Below the pieces are notes generated by a model. That model made no database searches, was not told the origin of the DNA, and saw nothing but the letters and a program-made list of their open reading frames with translations. This document shows positions 1-5,877 of a DNA stretch of 10,777 bases, one piece after another. Within the stretch, counting starts at the first letter, position 1. Every line of letters starts with the position of its first letter. Source of the DNA: JARIHD01 sp964610985 (lineage in GTDB: Bacteria; Patescibacteriota; Saccharimonadia; Saccharimonadales; UBA4665). The stretch lies in assembly GCA_964610985.1 (NCBI GenBank), contig CAZSZJ010000034.1, forward strand, positions 1-10,777, given 5' to 3'. Position numbers and translations under genes: made by a program.

Positions 1-1116
1 CAGGTATTGTTTGATGCGTGATGCGGCGCAAATACACCGAGGGGTCCCGTAGTAGCCACAAGGGCAGGGGTTAGCGGTTGCCACGAGCAGGAAGTGCGCA
101 GGAAAGCGGATATTATTTTTGGAGCGTGTAATAGTTATATGTCGGTCCTCAAGAGGCTGTCTGAGCGCTTCGATGGATTGCCGGTGAAATTCTGGCATCT
201 CGTCCAGGAACAGGACGCCATGGTGGGCAAGGCTTATTTCGCCGGGACGTGGAGGTGTGCCACCGCCAATAAGTGCTATGTTGCTTGCACTGTGGTGGGG
301 CGCCCTTAACGGTCGTTCTTTTATAAGCCGGTCATATTGTGGGTCGGTGAGGCTATGTAGGTGGGTGACTTCGAGCATCTCTTCTTGACTCATAGGCGGC
401 AGTAGCTCGACTAAACATTTTGCAAGCATGCTTTTTCCTGTGCCTGGTGGCCCGGTGAGTAATATATTGTGCCCGCCGGCTGCTGCGAGACATAGGGCGC
501 GTTTGGCGCTGTCTTGTCCAACTACTTCTTGGAGAGGATTGCGCGTCTTATGATTGTCTGGGTAGGCGGCGGTGTTTGATGTAGTTTGATATACGGGGAT
601 GTCTATTTCTGATTTGAGGTATTGATAGAGTTCAGTAAGTGATTGTATAGGGACAATAGTGATATCTGGAATCATTTGTGCTTGCGTGAGATTGCCGGCA
701 GGAATAAAAAACCGTGTGATACCTAATTGTTTGCCGGCACGTACTTTGCCAATGATACCGCGAACGGCACGGACATTGCCGCTCAATCCAAGCTCTCCAA
801 TTATTGCATCGCTGCGGCTAAGCTGACATGTTAGTTCGGTATTTGATTGTAATATTGCAAGTCCAATGGCTAGGTCGAAGCTGGTACTTTCTTTGGGCAT
901 GTCAGCTGGAGCTAAGTTAATCGTTATACGTTTTGGTGGCATGGTAATATTACTGCTTGCGAACGCACTACGAACACGCTCACGTGCTTCATCAACAGCT
1001 TTGTTGCCAAGACCAACGATAATAATTGCTGGCAAGCTATTAGACATGTGACATTCGATTTCTATGATGATACCGTCCGAGCCTACAGTAAGAATGCTTT
1101 GAATTGTTGCTGACAT
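1..1116 (-). CDS. comM: ComM/YifB-family Mg-chelatase-like AAA+ ATPase (partial, C-terminus outside window)
   Basis: The reading frame is open from ATG at 1116 to the window edge, 372 codons, with about 130 residues of a usual ~500-residue ComM missing. Residues 1-125 form the Lon-like ChlI domain, with the family signatures IIVGLG, EARERVRSAF and ITINLAPAD. The AAA+ core follows: Walker A GPPGTGKS at residues 222-229, the motif APHHSAS, Walker B LFLDE with D305 and E306, and the sensor stretch VATANPCPCG. Cysteines 351, 353, 361 and 363 match the Cys-rich variant of the family and could bind a metal; that is inference. In model organisms ComM is a hexameric helicase that drives branch migration of incoming DNA during natural transformation. 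A TAGGG ribosome site lies 7 nt before the ATG, supporting this start. It is transcribed away from all other genes in the window. The family is clear; a transformation role here is inferred. Confidence 0.93.
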   Translation of the reverse strand, partial: MSATIQSILTVGSDGIIIEIECHMSNSLPAIIIVGLGNKAVDEARERVRSAFASSNITMPPKRITINLAPADMPKESTSFDLAIGLAILQSNTELTCQLSRSDAIIGELGLSGNVRAVRGIIGKVRAGKQLGITRFFIPAGNLTQAQMIPDITIVPIQSLTELYQYLKSEIDIPVYQTTSNTAAYPDNHKTRNPLQEVVGQDSAKRALCLAAAGGHNILLTGPPGTGKSMLAKCLVELLPPMSQEEMLEVTHLHSLTDPQYDRLIKERPLRAPHHSASNIALIGGGTPPRPGEISLAHHGVLFLDEMPEFHRQSIEALRQPLEDRHITITRSKNNIRFPAHFLLVATANPCPCGYYGTPRCICAASRIKQYL

Positions 1117-1150
1117 ACTGCAACCCTACGACCAGTTCCTTATATATGTA

Positions 1151-1196
1151 AAGACCCGCTCGGTATTTGAGCGGGTCTTATTTTGTTTGGTTTTTC
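1151..1196 (+). terminator. Stem-loop with U-rich tail, terminator-like
   Basis: An 11-bp perfect stem (1151-1161 with 1169-1179, GC-rich core GACCCGCTC) has a 7-nt loop and is followed on the plus strand by ATTTTGTTTGGTTTTT. The minus-strand flank is not U-rich, so plus-strand termination is the better reading. No plus-strand gene precedes it, because comM lies there in antisense. It may stop antisense transcripts entering from comM, or it may lie in the comM 5' leader. Confidence 0.6.
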
Positions 1197-1234
1197 GTTT
1201 TGAGATTTAAGGTGTTGTTTTGGCTTTTTCATGG

Positions 1235-1277
1235 AACAACGGCTTGCGAGAAGCCGTTGTTACTGTCGTTTTTGTTT
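1235..1277 (+). terminator. Second stem-loop, possible terminator
   Basis: An 11-bp perfect stem (1235-1245 with 1251-1261, AACAACGGCTT) encloses GCGAG, which contains a GNRA-type GCGA tetraloop. A moderately T-rich stretch follows after a six-base gap (TTTTTGTTTTT). The tail does not directly abut the stem, so termination is less certain than for the neighbouring hairpin. No gene is recognised between this hairpin and the one at 1151. Confidence 0.4.
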
Positions 1278-1280
1278 TTG

Positions 1281-1303
1281 AGCACTTTTTTTATTCAAGT
1301 GCT
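1281..1303. repeat. Short inverted repeat (third hairpin of the cluster)
   Basis: AGCACTT at 1281-1287 is the exact reverse complement of AAGTGCT at 1297-1303, with a 9-nt T-rich loop. It is the third palindrome within about 150 nt. It could be an RNA hairpin or a protein-binding site; the sequence does not decide. Confidence 0.45.
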
Positions 1304-1367
1304 ACTGTTATCTTATAAATTGAAAACCGGACTGTCAACAACAATCTCGAATGTTTTTGAATAAACC

Positions 1368-1376
1368 TGTGCATAA
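1368..1376 (-). promoter_or_regulatory. DnaA-box match
   Basis: The minus strand reads TTATGCACA, an exact fit to the general DnaA box TTATNCACA. It lies in the AT-rich spacer between comM and the plus-strand genes. I found only one exact match; the next best nearby (TTATTCAAG, 1291-1299) has two mismatches. One box is not an origin by itself. Confidence 0.4.
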
Positions 1377-1397
1377 CTTTTTCTCCCATAAAAAATA

Positions 1398-1460
1398 CCA
1401 AAACGCTTTGCTTATATTGAACACTTTTTCCGAACGCTTACCGCACCAAAACGCTTACGA
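1398..1460 (+). repeat. Three AACGCTT direct repeats upstream of a promoter
   Basis: AACGCTT occurs at 1402-1408, 1433-1439 and 1450-1456. The first and third copies share the longer form CCAAAACGCTT, and the second and third share CGCTTAC before diverging. The third copy ends eight bases before the -35 hexamer at 1464. Spacings are 31 and 17 bases. The position suggests binding sites for an activator of the 1464 promoter, or iteron-like sites; the protein is unknown. Confidence 0.5.
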
Positions 1461-1463
1461 CTA

Positions 1464-1492
1464 TTGACATTTTTGTCTAAGTGCGCTAGACT
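1464..1492 (+). promoter_or_regulatory. Strong sigma-70-type promoter
   Basis: A perfect -35 TTGACA (1464-1469) and a 17-bp spacer precede -10 TAGACT (1487-1492), giving a predicted start near 1499. An inverted repeat, GTCTA (1475-1479) with TAGAC (1487-1491), spans the spacer and -10 and could be an operator. No protein gene starts close downstream, so it most likely drives the RNA candidate that follows. Confidence 0.65.
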
Positions 1493-1498
1493 AAGCTC

Positions 1499-1697
1499 TA
1501 GTAAGTCAAAAACAAAAACTTACATTAACAACTCACCAATAACGCTCTTTGTAACCCTAAAGGTTGCGAGAGCGGTCAGTCAAAGCCAAAGGGTAGTAAG
1601 CGCTAATCAATTTACTTTTGGGCGGATTTACTACCCGCGGCTCCTATAATCATTAACCGAAAAATACTGCGGGGTGCAAGCCGCAGTATTTTTCTTT
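1499..1697 (+). ncRNA. Candidate structured small RNA or leader RNA, family not recognised
   Basis: A strong promoter, about 200 nt of foldable sequence and an intrinsic terminator together suggest a defined transcript. Stem 1 pairs 1501-1506 with 1518-1523 around an A-rich loop. Stem 2 pairs 1543-1556 with 1562-1574, about 13 bp with one bulge and a CUAAA loop. Stem 3 pairs GGGTAGTAA (1591-1599) with 1628-1636 exactly, extended outside by AGCC/GGCT (1584-1587 with 1639-1642) across an internal loop and inside by CGC/GCG. The terminator hairpin closes it at 1660-1693. I saw no conserved core of RNase P, tmRNA, SRP, 6S or T-box RNA, and no ORF with a credible start. It could be a trans-acting RNA, or a leader that controls the membrane gene at 1714 by termination. 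Expression is inferred. Confidence 0.5.
1660..1697 (+). terminator. Strong intrinsic terminator
   Basis: A 13-bp perfect stem (1660-1672 with 1681-1693) has the core ACTGCGG and an 8-nt loop. The descending arm runs into TTTTTCTTT. The A-run on the ascending arm also makes it a possible terminator in the other direction. It ends 16 nt before the next start codon, so the gene at 1714 depends on readthrough, regulated antitermination or its own promoter. Confidence 0.85.
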
Positions 1698-1713
1698 ATG
1701 CCAAAAACGTACA

Positions 1714-2058
1714 ATGTATATTATGAAAAAACATGTAATGGTTGCCGGTGCGGGCTTTGTATTGTTGCTATTCCTCTTTTTTGTAATAGATCCAGGCAGG
1801 GTTCCGGCTTTCATGCTGGTTTTGCCATTTATTCTATTATTCGTAGTGCTGTTATCGGCTACTCTCTATTTCTTTGAATTCAAAAAGGGCATGCTGCATG
1901 CAAAAAGCATTCGACTAGCTGCACTTTGTGCTGCCTTGCCAATTTTGCTCCTTGTCTTGCAGTCAATAGGCCAGCTTACGCTTCGCGACATCGTTACAGT
2001 CGTTATACTTTTTGCCCTGTCATACTTCTACATAATGCGCACGACCGTATCTTCTTAG
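1714..2058 (+). CDS. Small hypothetical membrane protein with four predicted helices
   Basis: I do not recognise the family. The 114 residues are strongly hydrophobic, with four likely membrane segments at about 8-26, 31-54, 66-86 and 89-108. Short charged turns separate them; the loop EFKKGMLHAKSIR between helices 2 and 3 is the most basic and is probably cytoplasmic. No catalytic motif, cysteine pair or signal-peptidase site stands out. The start is uncertain: ATG at 1714 and ATG at 1723 (fourth codon, giving MKKHVM) are both possible, and neither has a Shine-Dalgarno sequence. TACAAT overlaps the first ATG, but a matching -35 is poor. The gene follows the RNA terminator directly and precedes the promoter of the secretion-like pair by about 40 nt, so it may be its own unit. 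It is probably real, given its length and clean helix pattern. Confidence 0.65.
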   Translation: MYIMKKHVMVAGAGFVLLLFLFFVIDPGRVPAFMLVLPFILLFVVLLSATLYFFEFKKGMLHAKSIRLAALCAALPILLLVLQSIGQLTLRDIVTVVILFALSYFYIMRTTVSS

Positions 2059-2093
2059 AAAATGTTGTAAACTTATGGCGGCAAAAGAGAGGT

Positions 2094-2104
2094 GCTGGTA
2101 TAAT
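2094..2104 (+). promoter_or_regulatory. Extended -10 promoter with almost no leader
   Basis: A consensus -10 TATAAT (2099-2104) is preceded by TGG, the extended -10 TGn motif. The -35 region is poor, as is usual for extended -10 promoters. A start 6-7 nt downstream (2110-2111) leaves only about five nucleotides before the ATG at 2116, which also lacks a Shine-Dalgarno. The mRNA for the 2116-5768 pair would then be effectively leaderless. Confidence 0.6.
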
Positions 2105-2115
2105 AAGCAGTAAAT

Positions 2116-2565
2116 ATGAAGTCTGATAACAATAGTCCTACTGGAATAGGTTTGTCTCAGCCGGGCAGTGACCTGGGCCAATTACCGCCCATACACACTC
2201 CTCAGTCCTTTCACGCACCCGACGCTCCTGCGGCTCATTTTGATGCTGCGCCAACGACCACATCGGCTACGCCCGCCCCTATCGCCCAGAATCCTGTTGC
2301 TCCGGCTGCTGCCGTCCACGTTGCTCCCGCTTCCACGCCCCCGACTGACCCCATGGCCCAACATCAAGCGACAATGCCTGTCGCTGCTGAAGCTCCAGCC
2401 GAAGACGTCGACACTGCTTTTGATGAGGAGTGGGTGGGCAAAGCTCGTGAAGTTATCGCTCGTACGCATGAGGATCCTTTTATGCAAAGTCAGGCCTTGG
2501 GCAAGCTGAAGGCTCAGTATGTCAAAGCGCGTTACAACAAGGATATTAAGATCGGCGACGCCTAA
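2116..2565 (+). CDS. Pro/Ala-rich small protein, partner of the downstream ATPase
   Basis: I do not recognise a named family. Residues 1-95 are low-complexity, rich in Pro, Ala and Thr, and probably disordered. Residues 96-149 are charged and likely helical, starting DTAFDEEWVGKAREVIARTH, with later motifs HEDPFMQSQALGKL and YVKARYNKDIKIGD; they look like the folded, conserved part. There is no signal peptide or membrane helix, so a cytoplasmic site is likely. The stop codon overlaps the next ATG by one base (TAATG), a sign of translational coupling, so its amount is probably tied to that of the ATPase. The ATPase has a similar Pro/Ala-rich tail. A role as adaptor or substrate-handling subunit is inference. 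The ATG sits only about five bases behind the predicted transcription start. Confidence 0.75.
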   Translation: MKSDNNSPTGIGLSQPGSDLGQLPPIHTPQSFHAPDAPAAHFDAAPTTTSATPAPIAQNPVAPAAAVHVAPASTPPTDPMAQHQATMPVAAEAPAEDVDTAFDEEWVGKAREVIARTHEDPFMQSQALGKLKAQYVKARYNKDIKIGDA

Positions 2566-5500
2566 TGATAGCGCTCTTATTTATACTGGTTTTTGTAGTA
2601 ATTGTCGGTTCGATCGCGGGTCCGATTATATATTTGCAGACCCGAAAACAGCGTCGCGAGCTCAAAAACTATGAGCGCGGACTGAAGATGATCCCATTGC
2701 TTATTCATCTTCCACCAACTAGTGAAGATACGGAGAGCAACGGTCGTGATGTTCGTGATGTAACCGATGAAAATATCTCCAAGGCACAAATTATTTACGG
2801 TATTATTGCGAGCACGCTACAGAAGGGCTTTAAGGCTAAGTTCTACGGCCAACGGCATTTCGCCTTTGAGATTGTGGCGTCAAAGGGTTTTGTTTACTTC
2901 TATGCTGCCGTGCCGGTGGCTCTTATTGAGGTGGTAAAGCAGGCGGTTGTGAGTGCATATCCTGCCGCAAGGCTCGAAGAAGCCACGGAGCATAATATCT
3001 TTAATAAAGTAGGGAAGTTAAGTGGTACGGTCGGTGGTCAGCTCAATCTCAAAGAGTCGTATGCTTATCCCATCGCCACCTTCCAAGATGTTAAACGTGA
3101 CGCCATGCAGGCGCTCCTAAATGCGCTGTCGACATTGGACCGTGAAGATGGCGCGAGTATCCAAATCTTGATGCGTCCTGCCGATCCCGTATGGCGCAAG
3201 AATGCAATCGAAGCTGCCAACAAAAAACGCAAAGGTGATAGCAGCAAAAAAGGCGGCGAGCAGTTACTCGGCCTTGGCAAGGACTTAGCTACCGCATTTG
3301 TTAAGCCACCTGAGGCAAAAGGCGGCGACAATGATAAGAAAAAAGATATCTCCGGTCTGGACCAAGCACTCATCGATTCGATCGAAGACAAGACCCGGCA
3401 GCCTGGTTACGAAGTGCTTATACGTGTTGTTGTTTCGTCCAATATTAGCCAACGAGCACAAGCTATTTTAAACAACATTGTTGCATCTTTCTCCTTGTAT
3501 GATGCTCCAGGAAAAAACGGTTTCAAATTTGCACCGGCAAAAGACGTTGATGAACTTACAACGGCATATATACTCAGATTGTTCCCTCAGAACGAAACAA
3601 AGAACATTTTGAACACGGTTGAACTAGCAACCATCTTCCATTTTCCCGAACAAAAAAGTGTGCCTACCTCGCAGCTTGAGCGGCAAGGATCCAAGCAGGT
3701 TGACGCACCCAGGAATATGCCGGACGAAGGTTTGCTGCTTGGTTATAACGTTTTCCGCGGCGTCAAAAAGCCTGTTCGGCTAAGTTTGGGCGACCGTCAG
3801 CGTCACATGTACACGGTAGGGCAGACTGGTACTGGTAAATCGACATACCTAGAAAACTTGGCGCTCCAGGACATGCTCAGTGGCAATGGATTCGCTTTTG
3901 TAGATCCGCACGGCGACACTGCTGAGCGCTTATTGGCTATGGTTCCAAAAGAACGTACAGAAGACATTATTTACTTTTCTCCGGCAGACGCCGAATACCC
4001 AATGGGTTTGAACTTGTTCGAATTTGAAACGCCTGATGAAAAAGACTTTCTTATTCAGGAAGTCTTGAACATGCTATATAAGCTATACGACCCGCAAAAG
4101 CAGGGTATTATGGGGCCGCGGTATGAACACCTCTTCCGTAACGCAGCACTGACGGTAATGGCTGATCCTGCGGGCGGTACATTTGTAGATATACCAAAGC
4201 TATTTCGTGACCCCACGTACGTAAAGCAAAAATTAAAGTTTGTTAAAGATCAAAACGTCCTCGAATTTTGGCAGAAAGAAATGCCGCAGTCTCAGCGCTC
4301 CAACGAATTTGGTGAAGTCGTGAGTTGGTTTGTGAGCAAGTTTGGTGCGTTCCTTTCGAACGAAATGATGCGCAACATCATCGGTCAAACCAAAAGCGCT
4401 TTTAAGCTCCGCGAGGTGATGGATGAGGGTAAGATTCTTATCGTCAACTTGAGTAAGGGTCGTCTGGGTCTGCTCAACTCGCAGTTACTCGGTATGATCT
4501 TTGTTATGAAATTCCAGGCAGCGGCTATGAGTCGAGCGAATATTCCTGAGAGTGAGCGTAAGGACTTTGCGTTGTATGTCGATGAGTTTCAGAACTTTTC
4601 TACGGACTCTTTTGCTACCATCCTGTCCGAGGCTCGTAAATACCACCTAAACTTGATTGTTGCTAACCAGTTTACGACGCAGCTTACTGAAGAAATCCGT
4701 GACGCTGTGTTTGGCAACACGGGTACGATCGTCGCGTTTCGTGTCGGCCAGGATGAAGACGCCGAAGCGCTTGCGAAGCGCTTGCGTCCAGCCTTTGATC
4801 CGACCGATCTTTTACGTATGCCTAACTATAATGCTGGCGTGCGTATGCTTATCAAGGGCGTGCCAACACAGCCGTTCAGTATGGCAACGCTGCCACCACT
4901 AGGCAATCCCAACTACAAACTTGCAGAGGCGCTTAAACAGCTTTCCGCGGCTAAATTTGGTCGCCCCAAGGCTGCTGTGGAAAAAGAGATTTTTGAGCGC
5001 CTTGCTACCCATGATGTTGCGCCTACTGCACCGACTGGCCGTCCTGGCGGTGGTTTTGGTGGCACAAATCCTTTCGCGGCCGGATCACCCAGCGGTTTTG
5101 GTGCTCCTGCTCCAGGTGCTCCTGGTCCTGCTGCACCACGCCCCCCCAGCCCGGCTTCGTTCCTGGACGACTGGATGGTCAAAAAGAAGAGTAGTGGGCC
5201 GCTTCTGCGACCCAATCCTTGGCAGAAGGGACCACAGCCTGTTTCCGCTGGTAGCGTGGTGTCTCCCACGGATCCTGCCCCCATGAATCCTATAGGCCCC
5301 ACGGCCCAGTCCTCATCCATACCTCCACAGTTTGCGCCTGGGCCTGCACCCGTGATGCCAGGTTCAAATATGCCACCGATGCCATATCAACCGACCATGG
5401 GTGCTGTAGCACCCTCCCCGGCTGTATTGGCATCTCATCCTGCTCCGGCTTTGCCGCAACACCCCCATGTTACGTATGGAAGTCAAAACGCTTTGCCTCC

Positions 5501-5768
5501 CACCGATGCTGCCATGGACCAGCAGCTAGAGGCCGCCGCTGAAGAGGTCAAGAAAAAACTCGCTGAACCGCATCCAGCTCCTGCGCACCCACCTAAAAAC
5601 TCTGCCGCAAAACCCCATGAAAACAATGCAAATAAAGAGGACGCGCACGAACACCACACTGGTGAAATACCTCTTGGAAAAACGCCACCACCAGCGGCGC
5701 TCAAAGAAGATCAGCCATCGAGTGACACTATTTTCATCGACCAAGAAGGCAACTTACACGCGCGCTAG
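2565..5768 (+). CDS. Membrane-anchored TraG/VirD4-like (HerA/FtsK superfamily) DNA-transfer ATPase
   Basis: This 1067-residue protein begins with one membrane helix (residues 2-24), followed by a basic stretch (RKQRRELK). Residues about 30-390 are a mixed domain I do not recognise, interrupted by a lysine-rich insert at about 217-263. The ATPase core spans about 395-795: Walker A GQTGTGKS at 419-426, the motif VDPHGD at 446-451, Walker B LYVDEF with D673 and E674, then SEARKYHLNL and VANQFTTQL, typical of type IV secretion coupling proteins. Such proteins form hexamers at the inner membrane and pass DNA or protein to a secretion channel. Residues about 815-1067 form a long Pro/Ala/Gly-rich, probably disordered tail ending in charged residues and IFIDQEGNLH. 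No VirB4, pilin or relaxase gene is visible here, so the substrate and channel are unknown. It is coupled to the preceding gene by the TAATG overlap. The superfamily is secure; a secretion role is inferred. Confidence 0.85.
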   Translation: MIALLFILVFVVIVGSIAGPIIYLQTRKQRRELKNYERGLKMIPLLIHLPPTSEDTESNGRDVRDVTDENISKAQIIYGIIASTLQKGFKAKFYGQRHFAFEIVASKGFVYFYAAVPVALIEVVKQAVVSAYPAARLEEATEHNIFNKVGKLSGTVGGQLNLKESYAYPIATFQDVKRDAMQALLNALSTLDREDGASIQILMRPADPVWRKNAIEAANKKRKGDSSKKGGEQLLGLGKDLATAFVKPPEAKGGDNDKKKDISGLDQALIDSIEDKTRQPGYEVLIRVVVSSNISQRAQAILNNIVASFSLYDAPGKNGFKFAPAKDVDELTTAYILRLFPQNETKNILNTVELATIFHFPEQKSVPTSQLERQGSKQVDAPRNMPDEGLLLGYNVFRGVKKPVRLSLGDRQRHMYTVGQTGTGKSTYLENLALQDMLSGNGFAFVDPHGDTAERLLAMVPKERTEDIIYFSPADAEYPMGLNLFEFETPDEKDFLIQEVLNMLYKLYDPQKQGIMGPRYEHLFRNAALTVMADPAGGTFVDIPKLFRDPTYVKQKLKFVKDQNVLEFWQKEMPQSQRSNEFGEVVSWFVSKFGAFLSNEMMRNIIGQTKSAFKLREVMDEGKILIVNLSKGRLGLLNSQLLGMIFVMKFQAAAMSRANIPESERKDFALYVDEFQNFSTDSFATILSEARKYHLNLIVANQFTTQLTEEIRDAVFGNTGTIVAFRVGQDEDAEALAKRLRPAFDPTDLLRMPNYNAGVRMLIKGVPTQPFSMATLPPLGNPNYKLAEALKQLSAAKFGRPKAAVEKEIFERLATHDVAPTAPTGRPGGGFGGTNPFAAGSPSGFGAPAPGAPGPAAPRPPSPASFLDDWMVKKKSSGPLLRPNPWQKGPQPVSAGSVVSPTDPAPMNPIGPTAQSSSIPPQFAPGPAPVMPGSNMPPMPYQPTMGAVAPSPAVLASHPAPALPQHPHVTYGSQNALPPTDAAMDQQLEAAAEEVKKKLAEPHPAPAHPPKNSAAKPHENNANKEDAHEHHTGEIPLGKTPPPAALKEDQPSSDTIFIDQEGNLHAR

Positions 5769-5786
5769 TTGCTCTTCGGTATACGG

Positions 5787-5815
5787 TTGCGGAAACCCGT
5801 GAAGTTACTTATAAT
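5787..5815 (+). promoter_or_regulatory. Probable gyrBA promoter
   Basis: The hexamers TTGCGG (5787-5792) and a consensus TATAAT (5810-5815) are separated by 17 bp. The transcript would start near 5822, giving a leader of about 53 nt before gyrB. No clear terminator separates the preceding ATPase gene, so readthrough from it is also possible. Confidence 0.55.
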
Positions 5816-5856
5816 ATAAGAAGAAGTGGGAACTATCTTACTATTTCATTGTTCTT

Positions 5857-5877
5857 AAAGAGGGTATTTTAGAAGTG
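5857..5877 (+). promoter_or_regulatory. Ribosome binding site that decides the GTG start of gyrB
   Basis: AAAGAGGG (5857-5864) is the clearest Shine-Dalgarno sequence in the window. It lies 10 nt before GTG at 5875, slightly more than the usual distance. No in-frame ATG lies between it and the conserved GHKL domain, so GTG is the best start. Confidence 0.65.

Noticed and set aside
94..309. 71-codon plus-strand ORF at the left end
   Set aside because: It lies antisense to the well-conserved AAA+ core of comM.
1167..1364. 65-codon plus-strand ORF
   Set aside because: It begins inside the terminator stem, runs through two more hairpins, has no ribosome site, and its residues are mainly the product of T-rich DNA.
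1464..1649. 61-codon plus-strand ORF across the RNA candidate
   Set aside because: Its ATG overlaps the -35 hexamer, upstream of the predicted transcript start, and the peptide has no recognisable features.
1645..1650. Consensus TATAAT as a promoter for the 1714 gene
   Set aside because: There is no acceptable -35 or TGn motif, and the transcript would start within the terminator stem. It remains possible but unsupported.
1117..1713. tRNA, tmRNA, RNase P or CRISPR array in the spacer
   Set aside because: No cloverleaf, tag-peptide region or RNase P core was found, and the heptamer repeats are too short and unevenly spaced for a CRISPR array.
4913..5320. 135-codon minus-strand ORF opposite the ATPase tail
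   Set aside because: It is a shadow of the GC-rich, Pro/Ala-coding tail; its Gly/Pro composition follows from the repeated codons on the other strand.
2565..5768. Integrated conjugative or mobile element
   Set aside because: No integrase, transposase, relaxase, flanking direct repeats or tRNA attachment site is visible; the ATPase alone does not show mobility.
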